Assembly: GCA_030012235.1 (NCBI GenBank)
Contig: JASCXY010000007.1
Coordinates: 1 to 36,753, forward strand
DNA from: Balneolaceae bacterium ANBcel3
GTDB taxonomy: Bacteria; Bacteroidota; Rhodothermia; Balneolales; Natronogracilivirgulaceae
DNA length: 36,753 nt
Direction of reading: 5' to 3'
Positions 17,947 through 25,333 of this stretch are shown one piece after another. Under the pieces are notes generated by a model, which saw only the letters and a program-made list of their open reading frames with translations, ran no database searches and had not been told where the DNA came from. The first letter of the stretch is position 1. Each line of letters begins with the position of its first letter. The position numbers and the translations under genes were made by a program.

Positions 17947-19599
17947 ATGAACCGACCTACGTCTCTGAGCTATCTGCTCGCCCTTATTCTGATAGTAGCT
18001 TCCTGTGCTCCGGCGGATAAAGAAATAACTCCTCTTCCCGGTCCGCTTACAGAAGAGCACATTCTTGAACATGTCCGTGTACTGGCATCCGATGAATTCG
18101 GCGGGCGAACTCCCGGTACCGTCTTTGAAGAAATGACCGTGGAGTATATCACGGAGAAAATGCAACAATATGGACTTGAGCCGGGTATGCCGGACGGTTC
18201 TTTCACACAAGCCGTCCCTCTGATGGGACAGTCAACGACCCGGTCTGAAATCTCCTGGGTTAGTGAGACCACAGAAACGATCCACCCGGAATTTATGGAT
18301 GATTTCATGGCCTGGCCGGCGCATGTCCAGGAAACCGTTTCGGTGGATGGAGCAGAGTTGGTATATGTTGGATATGGCATTGAAGCTCCTGAACAGGGAT
18401 GGGATGATTTTAAAGGAACGGATGTAGCCGGAAAAGTGCTCGTGTTCAAAAATTACAATCCCGTGACGTATGCAGACCGTTTTGAGGGTGGAAACCGCCT
18501 CTATTACGGACGATGGACCTACAAGTTTGAACAGGCCATTGAAAAGGGTGCGTTGGGCGCATTGATTATTCACACAGATGAAACCGCCGGTTACGGATGG
18601 GATGTTGTCCGCAACAGCTGGAGCCTCGAGCGCATTTTTGTTTTTGATGAAGAAGGTCATGACACTTCGTTTGAAGGCTGGCTGACCCACAACGAAAGCC
18701 GCCGCCTCTTTGAACTTGCCGGCCTGAATCTGGAGGAACAGCTGAACGCCGCAGAGCAACTCGACTTTGAGCCTGTTACTTTGGAAGGAGTCACCCTGAA
18801 CCTGGCACTTGAAGCCGAATACCGTGACATCGAAGGCCAAAATGTCGTTGGAAAGCTGCCCGGCACCGATCTTTCCGACGAAGCAGTTGTTTTTTCAGCA
18901 CACCACGACCATCTTGGAATTGGTACTCCGGTGGATGGCGATTCCATTTTCAATGGTGCCTGGGATAATGCCAGCGGGGTGAGTATGTTACTTAACCTGG
19001 CCAGGCTCTATTCCATCGATCCGGATGAAATACGCCGATCGCTCTACTTCGTCACCGTTACTGCGGAAGAATCCGGATTGCTGGGTTCCGGTTATTTCGC
19101 CGAAAATCCTCCGATACCCCAGGGGAATATTTCCGCGAATATTAACCTGGATGCGACCAATATTTTTGGCCGTACCAAAGATATGGTAGCTATCGGATAC
19201 GGCAGATCTGACATTGATCCCATTCTAAAAGAAGTGGCCGATCTCATGGGACGTACCATCAAACCGGACCAGCGTCCCGAACAGGGGCTGTACTATCGGT
19301 CGGATCACTTTTCCTTTGCACGACAAGGTATACCGGCTCTGTACCCCAGTCCCGGTGTTGAATTTATCGATAAACCCGATTCATACAACGACGAGGTGGC
19401 TGCCATCCGATCCAGAATATACCATACGGTACACGACCGGCTGGAGGATTGGTGGGATCTTTCCGGTGCAGTGGAAGACCTTACCCTGATCTATGAAGTA
19501 TCCAGGCGCATCGCCAACGAAGATGAGCGCCGCCAGTGGACTCCCGGCGACGAATTTGAACAGGCAAGGCTTGATGCCATTGAACGCCTGTCTCCATAA
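17947..19599 (+). CDS. M28-family metallopeptidase, lipoprotein with PA-like insert
   Basis: A 550-residue exported zinc aminopeptidase or carboxypeptidase-type enzyme. The start at 17947 gives a compact lipoprotein signal (MNRPTSLSYLLALILIVASC, lipobox VASC, Cys20); an ATG at 17929 would add six residues. Residues about 130-250 look like a protease-associated insert. The di-zinc site is readable: His319 (SAHHDH), Asp340 (AWDNASG), Glu374-Glu375 (TAEESG), Asp402 (NLDA) and His454 (RSDHFSF). All ligands are present, so it should be active. It is probably anchored at the outer membrane or periplasm for peptide breakdown. The stop overlaps the next start (TAATG), so the pair is coupled. Confidence 0.88.
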   Translation: MNRPTSLSYLLALILIVASCAPADKEITPLPGPLTEEHILEHVRVLASDEFGGRTPGTVFEEMTVEYITEKMQQYGLEPGMPDGSFTQAVPLMGQSTTRSEISWVSETTETIHPEFMDDFMAWPAHVQETVSVDGAELVYVGYGIEAPEQGWDDFKGTDVAGKVLVFKNYNPVTYADRFEGGNRLYYGRWTYKFEQAIEKGALGALIIHTDETAGYGWDVVRNSWSLERIFVFDEEGHDTSFEGWLTHNESRRLFELAGLNLEEQLNAAEQLDFEPVTLEGVTLNLALEAEYRDIEGQNVVGKLPGTDLSDEAVVFSAHHDHLGIGTPVDGDSIFNGAWDNASGVSMLLNLARLYSIDPDEIRRSLYFVTVTAEESGLLGSGYFAENPPIPQGNISANINLDATNIFGRTKDMVAIGYGRSDIDPILKEVADLMGRTIKPDQRPEQGLYYRSDHFSFARQGIPALYPSPGVEFIDKPDSYNDEVAAIRSRIYHTVHDRLEDWWDLSGAVEDLTLIYEVSRRIANEDERRQWTPGDEFEQARLDAIERLSP

Positions 19600-19967
19600 T
19601 GCCTGGAAAGCCAACGCTTAATGAACGGAATTTCCGAAGGATCAGCAGGATCAACCTCCTGCTGATCCCTCCTCTCTTTCTGCTTTTTGCGTGGCCCTAT
19701 GCCATTTTATGTATGATGCTGGGCCTGCCGGATCCCATTCTCTATTCAGGCACTTTTTTCTTTTCTATTCCTCTCACGTTTACGATACTCCACGGGCATG
19801 TAACCATTGCACTGGGACCCATCCACCGATCGTTTTATCACTATTGGCTTCATGAGCATAAGTGGGGCTACGGAGCACTTCTTCCTCCCGTTTTCTTTAC
19901 AACCCGTCTGCGTCTGATACTGCTACTTGTCAGTTTTGGCCTGATTACTGTTGGTCTTCTTGTTTAG
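19599..19967 (+). CDS. Three-helix membrane protein of unknown function
   Basis: A 122-residue protein with hydrophobic segments at about residues 20-42, 48-68 and 100-121, and a His/Trp-rich loop between the second and third (HRSFYHYWLHEHKWGYG). It starts within the M28 peptidase stop codon (TAATG at 19597-19601), so translation is coupled. No family was recognised. The aromatic/His loop could bind metal or haem, but that is speculation. Confidence 0.65.
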   Translation: MPGKPTLNERNFRRISRINLLLIPPLFLLFAWPYAILCMMLGLPDPILYSGTFFFSIPLTFTILHGHVTIALGPIHRSFYHYWLHEHKWGYGALLPPVFFTTRLRLILLLVSFGLITVGLLV

Positions 19968-20043
19968 CTTTTGTATACTGACTCAAGCTATGATTATTTA
20001 TAACAGCATGATCCCCCTAACTCTCTAATTTTATAACACTGTC

Positions 20044-20388
20044 ATGAGTAAAATCGCTTCGATCAGCAGAAAAGACTTTCTTAAAAAAGTAACCTTTTTA
20101 GGAGTAGCCGGGGCAGGTGCCGGTTTGTTGGTTCAGGCATGTTCCAACGGAGGTGATGATACCGCTGCAGATCCCTGTGCAGACTTGTCCGGATTGAGTG
20201 AATCCGATCTTCAGATGCGGGAAATGCTGGACTATACCAGTGAGACTCCCAATCCCTCCGAAAGATGCGACAACTGTGAGTTTTGGTCTGAAGATCAGTT
20301 CGGGCCTCATTGCGGGGGCTGCACATTATTTGCCGGTCCGGTTCATCCGGCCGGATGGTGCTCCTCCTGGGTACTGGAATCAACCTGA
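20044..20388 (+). CDS. High-potential iron-sulfur protein (HiPIP)
   Basis: A 114-residue small electron carrier. The N-terminus (SISRKDFLKKVTFLGVAGAG) is Tat-like with RK in place of RR and ends in LLVQAC, a possible lipobox at Cys33. The 4Fe-4S cysteines are Cys75, Cys78, Cys93 and Cys106: C-x2-C, then 14 and 12 residues, close to the classical HiPIP spacing of C-x2-C-x14-C-x13-C. The final cysteine sits in GWCSSW, typical of HiPIPs. It should shuttle electrons in the periplasm to a terminal oxidase or similar partner. It has its own spacer of 76 bp and a strong terminator. Confidence 0.88.
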   Translation: MSKIASISRKDFLKKVTFLGVAGAGAGLLVQACSNGGDDTAADPCADLSGLSESDLQMREMLDYTSETPNPSERCDNCEFWSEDQFGPHCGGCTLFAGPVHPAGWCSSWVLEST

Positions 20389-20418
20389 TGTATCTGAAAT
20401 ATTTCAGTATAAAGGAAG

Positions 20419-20458
20419 GCATGGAGAAACCTTTAACCGGTTTCTCCATGCTTTTTTT
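20419..20458 (+). terminator. Strong rho-independent terminator after the HiPIP gene
   Basis: GCATGGAGAAACC (20419-20431) pairs perfectly with 20439-20451 around a seven-base loop, followed by seven T residues. It also sits at the end of the convergent potassium channel gene, whose stop begins at 20457. Confidence 0.93.
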
Positions 20459-22208
20459 ACGTCCGGGAGGGCTCTTTTAGGCGCTGAAGGAAAAACTGTC
20501 GCCGTACTTCAGTCGGTTTTCCTTCCCCGTAATATTTCCAGAATTTCTTTTCGGCCTCAAGGGTTCCGATCAAAATAATTTTCTGATTCTTATCCATGAC
20601 GAAAGCGGGATCCAGGTTCAGCAGCGTTTCGTCTTTCTTCTCAATGCCCACGATGGTACATCCGGTGGTATTACGCACATCCAGGTCCGATATTTTTTTA
20701 CCTACCATCTTTTGCGGCATATGCATTTTGAAGACATTGAGTCCCTCGTCCAGCATCACCATCTCCCCCTTTTGCAGATAGTTAAAAATGGCATTAGCTC
20801 CCATAGTGGAATAGGATAACGTAAAGTCTGCTCCCGCGCGTCGCAGTGTCCCCAGGTTGCGATCCATCTTAACACGTGAGATAATCTGTAATTCAGGATG
20901 TAATCGTCGGCAATATAACGTCAGATAGATATTATTATCGTCCTGGTTTGGAGTAATAATAACGGTATGGGCTTTTTCAATCCCTGCTTGACGCAGCATA
21001 GTCAGATCAGCCGCATCTCCCTTTACCTGAAGCTTTTTAAAGGCTGACGGCATAGGCCTTTTCTCAATAATCCGGAATGGGATTTTGCGTTCTGCCAGAG
21101 CCTTTCCAACCGACTGACCAACTCTTCCACCGCCAATAACAACTACGGCTTCGTCACTTGCCCGGTAAATCCCCAGTAACTCATCGTACTTTCTCAGGCT
21201 TTCAACGGTTCCGACCATTACAAGAATGCTCTTTTCATGAACGATGGAGTCTGCTTTAGCAATATTGAATCCTCCACGTTCCCAGATTCCTACGATATTC
21301 ACTCCGGTTATTTCCCTGAGCTTTGTTTCGGCAAGTGTTTTTCCCACCAACGGGGTATCCAGAGCCGGAGCTTCCGCAATGACCAATTCCTGAAAACGGC
21401 CGATAACATGCACCCGCGCGCTTCCTCCCACAACCCTCCTTGCCAGTGCCTGTCCCATCATTTCTGAAAGATTCAGTACAAAATCACTTCCGGCGAGCTT
21501 CAGAATATCCACCGCCTCATCGTTGCTGGTAAAAGAGACCACCGGTACCGATTCGCTCAGTTCCCGTACCGTAAAAGCCACGTTGGTATTCACCCGTTCA
21601 TTATCATTGGCAACCACCATAGCGGCTTTGTCAACGCGCACATTTCTCCAGGTCTGAGGATCATCCACATGTCCGTGTACCACATCATACCCAAGGTCGC
21701 TTACTTCCAGAGCTTCATTAAGATCCGATATAAGCAACGTGTACTCATAGTCAAAGGCCTTGAGTTTTTCTATTAAAGCTACGGCAACGGCATTATACCG
21801 GGTCAGGATAATATGGTTTTTGGTTTCATAAGGAAGCGTTTTGGGCGCCCGGGCCTGCGCCTGTGCTTCCAGCCATGGGGCATAAAAAAACTGAATGAAG
21901 GTAAAGGGCAGCATCACCAGCAAAAAAACCACTCCTGAAAACAAAACCACTGACGAGAAAAGCCTGCCAAGATCCGAGGTAAAAACGATATCGCCAAACC
22001 CAAGCGTTGACATGGTCACCAGTGTCCAGTACAACCCTGAAATCCAGCTGTGTTCTTGTCCCTCCAGCTGGCTTATGATCTGAAAAAGAAAAGTATACAA
22101 AAGAATTACGCCCACTAATACCAATGAAAAAAGAATGAGCCTCTTCAGGTTTGTACGAGTCGATTTTTTCTGAAATAAAAAACTTAACTCTGAAACTAAA
22201 AATTTCAT
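20457..22208 (-). CDS. Potassium channel protein with two tandem RCK (TrkA-N/TrkA-C) modules
   Basis: A 583-residue ion channel subunit. Two transmembrane helices (about 22-46 and 84-108) flank a pore loop with the K+ filter TLGFGD at 68-73. RCK1 spans about 131-340; its nucleotide loop reads ILTRYNAVA, lacking the GxGxxG glycines, so it is probably unable to bind nucleotide normally. RCK2 (about 353-575) has an intact GGGRVG loop and an acidic residue at the end of the second strand (IIEKRP), suiting NAD(H) or nucleotide binding. Tandem RCK pairs in one chain form a gating ring from four subunits. It is divergent from the deiodinase-like gene. Confidence 0.88.
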   Translation of the reverse strand: MKFLVSELSFLFQKKSTRTNLKRLILFSLVLVGVILLYTFLFQIISQLEGQEHSWISGLYWTLVTMSTLGFGDIVFTSDLGRLFSSVVLFSGVVFLLVMLPFTFIQFFYAPWLEAQAQARAPKTLPYETKNHIILTRYNAVAVALIEKLKAFDYEYTLLISDLNEALEVSDLGYDVVHGHVDDPQTWRNVRVDKAAMVVANDNERVNTNVAFTVRELSESVPVVSFTSNDEAVDILKLAGSDFVLNLSEMMGQALARRVVGGSARVHVIGRFQELVIAEAPALDTPLVGKTLAETKLREITGVNIVGIWERGGFNIAKADSIVHEKSILVMVGTVESLRKYDELLGIYRASDEAVVVIGGGRVGQSVGKALAERKIPFRIIEKRPMPSAFKKLQVKGDAADLTMLRQAGIEKAHTVIITPNQDDNNIYLTLYCRRLHPELQIISRVKMDRNLGTLRRAGADFTLSYSTMGANAIFNYLQKGEMVMLDEGLNVFKMHMPQKMVGKKISDLDVRNTTGCTIVGIEKKDETLLNLDPAFVMDKNQKIILIGTLEAEKKFWKYYGEGKPTEVRRQFFLQRLKEPSRT

Positions 22209-22544
22209 TATTAATATCGTGTATGTACTCTTTTACGAACCCTCAGATACGATTCCTGTCACATCTTCGTTCCCTTTTCAAGTAGGTAAAATACGGATAA
22301 TTCTGACGACTGCTATAGCCTAAAATAGAAATGGAGAAACCATCTTAGAACTCCTTTTAAAGAAGCGGCGTTTATAGTGTTTGATTTTATAAAGCAGACA
22401 TCGGACTCCATGGTTTAAAAGAATCCAACATAGATAGATGCACAAAATTGCCAGGCTTTTGGTTCTACTTTTTTTTACCATATCTTAACAGACAGCCCGG
22501 CTACACCTTTTGTATTTTTAAGTATTTTGCGTTTAAAAAGACTC
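22209..22544. other. Divergent spacer between potassium channel and deiodinase-like genes
   Basis: About 335 bases with no supported gene. It must hold both promoters. TTTTGTATTTTTAAG lies 20-40 bases before the ATG at 22545 and is a plausible promoter region, but no pair of elements could be fixed. No repeats or strong hairpins were seen. Confidence 0.4.
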
Positions 22545-23213
22545 ATGAATAAAAGCATTAGCTATCAACCTCTTTCCTATGAAAAACCTTCGAAAGAGGA
22601 ACTCCTGAAGAGATCGGAAGCCTTTCTTGATCTGATGAAAAAAAGGCGCACCGTACGCGAATTTTCCCCCGAGCCGGTTCCCGATGAAGTGATTTTAAAC
22701 TGCATTGAAGCTGCAGGTACCGCACCTTCCGGAGCACATCTTCAACCCTGGCATTTCGTCGTCGTAAAGAATCGTGAAATAAAAAAAGAGATCCGGGAAG
22801 CGGCCGAGCATGAGGAACGTATAAATTATGAAATGCGGTTTTCGGAAAATATGAAACAGGATATCGCTATGCTGGAGACCAATTTTCAAAAACCGTTTCT
22901 AGAAGCGGCACCCGTTTTGATAGCCGTTTTCAAAGAATCTTATCGGATCGATGACCATCAGGTTCGCAGGAAAAATTATTATGTTAATGAATCGGTTGGA
23001 ATTGCTACGGGGCTTTTGATTACCGCACTTCATTATGCTGGCCTGGTTGCATTACCGCATACTCCAAGCCCAATGAGATTTTTAAATAAAATCCTCAACC
23101 GGCCTGCCAATGAAACGCCGGTCATCTTGTTCCCTGTTGGTTATCCAAAAGAGGATACCACCGTTCCGGAGCTTCATCGTAAGCCACTGGAAGAGATTGT
23201 CACCCGTTTCTGA
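22545..23213 (+). CDS. Iodotyrosine deiodinase-like FMN flavoprotein (nitroreductase fold)
   Basis: A 222-residue member of the nitroreductase fold, closest by eye to iodotyrosine deiodinase (IYD), which reductively removes halogen from halotyrosines using FMN. RRTVREF opens the FMN site, and GTAPSGAHLQPWHFVVVK is nearly the IYD signature. The residues that clamp the iodotyrosine zwitterion in human IYD (Glu157, Tyr161, Lys182) are matched in identity and spacing by Glu91, Tyr95 and Lys116. The Thr that hydrogen-bonds FMN N5 (Thr239 in human) is matched by Thr173 before Pro. The C-terminus (LFPVGYPKEDTTVPEL) also fits. The start is the ATG at 22545; the TTG at 22527 is less likely. Real substrates in this organism are unknown. 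Confidence 0.85.
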   Translation: MNKSISYQPLSYEKPSKEELLKRSEAFLDLMKKRRTVREFSPEPVPDEVILNCIEAAGTAPSGAHLQPWHFVVVKNREIKKEIREAAEHEERINYEMRFSENMKQDIAMLETNFQKPFLEAAPVLIAVFKESYRIDDHQVRRKNYYVNESVGIATGLLITALHYAGLVALPHTPSPMRFLNKILNRPANETPVILFPVGYPKEDTTVPELHRKPLEEIVTRF

Positions 23214-23240
23214 TGTCTAACCACCTCATACCGGAATCAT

Positions 23241-23555
23241 ATGAGTGATAACTTTCTGGATCCCGATCAACCTGTAGAGTTTCCCATTGACGGAGAACTT
23301 GATTTACACATCTTTTCACCTTCCGAAGTACGAGAGCTGGTTCCGGAATATCTGAGAGCCTGCCGTGAAAAACAGATTCTGGATATTCGAATTATCCATG
23401 GCAAAGGAACCGGTGCCCTGCGAAGAACCGTCCATGCACTACTGGAAGCTATCCCCTGGGTAAACGACTATTACCTTGCAGGTCCCGGCTCAGGATCATG
23501 GGGAGCTACCATCGCAAAACTGGATCCACCGGTAAAACCTGATGCTTCAGGGTGA
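23241..23555 (+). CDS. Stand-alone Smr-domain protein
   Basis: A 104-residue protein that is almost wholly one Smr (small MutS-related) domain. ELDLHIFSPSEV holds the LDLH motif near residue 20, and IIHGKGTGALRR holds the HGKG loop. Related Smr proteins are nicking or ribosome-collision endonucleases, whereas short LDLH versions are often uncharacterised. It starts 27 bases after the deiodinase-like gene, so the two may form one transcript, although a functional link is not obvious. Its terminator hairpin begins inside the coding region. Confidence 0.85.
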   Translation: MSDNFLDPDQPVEFPIDGELDLHIFSPSEVRELVPEYLRACREKQILDIRIIHGKGTGALRRTVHALLEAIPWVNDYYLAGPGSGSWGATIAKLDPPVKPDASG

Positions 23556-23569
23556 CACCGGCTTTTTTT
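23529..23569 (+). terminator. Terminator overlapping the 3' end of the Smr gene
   Basis: CCGGT (23529-23533) pairs with ACCGG (23557-23561), with an inner CCTGA/TCAGG stem (23538-23542 and 23547-23551) and TGCT loop, followed by seven T residues at 23563-23569. The left arm is within the last codons of the Smr gene and the whole lies over the 3' end of the convergent gene. Confidence 0.75.
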
Positions 23570-24122
23570 GCCACTCGTTTTCTCTCCACTGAAAAAGAAT
23601 GCGCCGTTCGCCCTCCGGATGAAGATTCAGCCAGTCCATGAGCTCTGTCTCAAGCGAAACCACGACAAGATTCTTTTTTGCACGAGCTTCATCCAGGGTA
23701 TTCCCTTCCTGTGCCTCCTCTGTTGAATCCAGTGGTGTGCCCGGAGAATTTATACGACTATACCTCAAACGCTCAGGCATCGTAGTATCCATCCATTCGT
23801 CGTTATGAAGTTCGGATCCGACTTCATGCAATGTGGCTTCTCCCTCAAGCTGAAGCTGAATTCTCCGGTTAGGGTCATAAAACAACATGGATATCCATGG
23901 ATACTCTTTGATGTCAAGGACTTTTCTGGATCGTTTATCCGTATGAAACAACAGCGTCCGGCTGCTGATAAAAAGGTTTCTAAGCACCACCATCCTTTGC
24001 AGAACCACCTCTTTGTGCCTTGTCGCAACCGTTGGGTACCTGAACGGATGTGATTTCTTCTTTACAGACTCCTTTAACGACCTCCAAATGTCTTCGTATA
24101 CTTCTTCAAAAGGTTGAATCAT
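23547..24122 (-). CDS. Pyridoxamine 5'-phosphate oxidase-like FMN-binding split-barrel protein
   Basis: A 191-residue protein of the PNPOx-like split-barrel fold. TVATRHKEVVLQRMVVLRN, LLFHTDKRSRKVLDIK and MLFYDPNRRIQLQLEGEA follow the strand pattern and FMN-contact positions of that family. It is similar to Alr4036-type or general stress PNPOx-like proteins rather than PdxH, whose C-terminal substrate motif is not evident. The likely cofactor is FMN; the substrate is unknown. Its 3' end overlaps the Smr gene tail-to-tail by nine bases. Confidence 0.8.
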   Translation of the reverse strand: MIQPFEEVYEDIWRSLKESVKKKSHPFRYPTVATRHKEVVLQRMVVLRNLFISSRTLLFHTDKRSRKVLDIKEYPWISMLFYDPNRRIQLQLEGEATLHEVGSELHNDEWMDTTMPERLRYSRINSPGTPLDSTEEAQEGNTLDEARAKKNLVVVSLETELMDWLNLHPEGERRILFQWRENEWQKKPVSP

Positions 24123-24678
24123 GTTATACGGCCTCCGTTTTTCTCTGACTTACCCGAATATATATAAAATATGGTCCTGTTTCATTTTTTTTACTTTTTC
24201 AGAATACATGCATTGACCTTTCTATCAAAGAGGCACACACAACCCTGCTGAACCGGTTTCAGTGTTTTCTTATTTCTGTTTTTTTACTCATCGGTATCTA
24301 AACAGAAAAACGACCCGTCAAATGATGGGCGTGCAACGCCCGTTATCAAAATGCGGGATGGCTTTACACGGGCGGTTGAGGCGTGTATCAGCTGCCGAAG
24401 CAAAAGTACTTCAGTATTCGTAGTTTCTTATCCCCCGTACACTTGCATGTCTATAACTATATTTTCAATACTACTTCTTTATTTCTTTTTTTAATATATT
24501 GTTAATCATCGGCATTATCTGTGGCTCACCTTGCCCAAGTGTAGTATAATTAATATATTAGCTGAATATATAAACGTTCGATATCTACGAACGGTGATTG
24601 GTTTATCAGAGTAGTTTTTCTAATTCGCGTTTTCTCCCCCGGGCTTATCTGCGATTCGCACTTAAACGCCTTACACCT
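24123..24678. other. Intergenic region with hairpin and degenerate attC-like segment
   Basis: About 555 bases between two divergent genes, with many T-runs and no supported gene. GGGCGT and ACGCCC around 24327-24341 form a tight hairpin. AACGACCCGT near 24308-24317 faces ACGGGCGGTT near 24368-24377, pairing at eight of ten positions including the AAC/GTT ends. TTACACGGGCGGTTGAGGCG (24364-24383) loosely resembles the shared right end of the attC-like sites 1 and 2. This is weak evidence for a decayed third site. Confidence 0.3.
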
Positions 24679-25206
24679 ATGTCGAATTCTATGAAGAATA
24701 TCAGCCGTATTGATCAACCGTCCAAGAATACATATGGCTGGTTTGTGCGTATTCGGAGAGACGGAAAAAGCATCAGCCGCTTTTTCAGTGATGGAAAGCA
24801 CGGCGGGCGGGAAAAAGCCCTGGACGCCGCCATTGTCTTCAGGGATAAAAACCTGGAACAATGGGAAAGTTTTGCAAAAAACCATGACCGGGCCATGCAC
24901 CTTGGGAAAAAAAGCAACATAGGCTATCCCGGAATTAGTTATTGCATCAAAAAAAAGCGAAGAAAAGAAACCATACACGAAGAGCATGTCTTCCAGGTAT
25001 CCTATTCTCCCAAAAAAGGAATTTATAAAAACAAATCTTTTTATATCCCAAAAGCCAGAAACAAAAGGGATTTCAAAAAGAATTACGAGGAGAAATTGAG
25101 AGAGGCCATAAAGTTCAGAGATGAACAGATGTTACAGATTTACGGGGCACGGTATGTCAATTTCAAGAAGAAGCGCCTGCAGGTAGCCACAAAAAAAGAA
25201 GGCTAA
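24679..25206 (+). CDS. Tandem AP2-like domain protein
   Basis: A 175-residue basic protein with two AP2/ERF-like units. The first (about 8-62) has NTYGWFVRIRRDGK, FFSDGKHGGREKALDAA and FRDKNL, the strand-strand-strand-helix pattern of bacterial AP2 domains. The second (about 80-165) opens GYPGISYCI, then FQVSYSPKKG, KSFYIP and LREAIKFRDEQM. In plants AP2 domains bind DNA; in bacteria they occur in homing endonucleases and in stand-alone proteins such as this, with no nuclease domain visible. DNA binding is likely from fold and charge. The ATG at 24679 is preferred; 24691 is possible, and the TTG at 24598 adds an implausible leader. Confidence 0.75.
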   Translation: MSNSMKNISRIDQPSKNTYGWFVRIRRDGKSISRFFSDGKHGGREKALDAAIVFRDKNLEQWESFAKNHDRAMHLGKKSNIGYPGISYCIKKKRRKETIHEEHVFQVSYSPKKGIYKNKSFYIPKARNKRDFKKNYEEKLREAIKFRDEQMLQIYGARYVNFKKKRLQVATKKEG

Positions 25207-25333
25207 TCTGTCTTCAAATCCACCTTTTTTTCATTACCTTTCTTTTGCCTTCATAAATAGGAAGGATTCTCTATCTTTGTATCACACACATCCCACAGCT
25301 ACCTGACTAACGCACGAATTTCCCGGATTTTCT

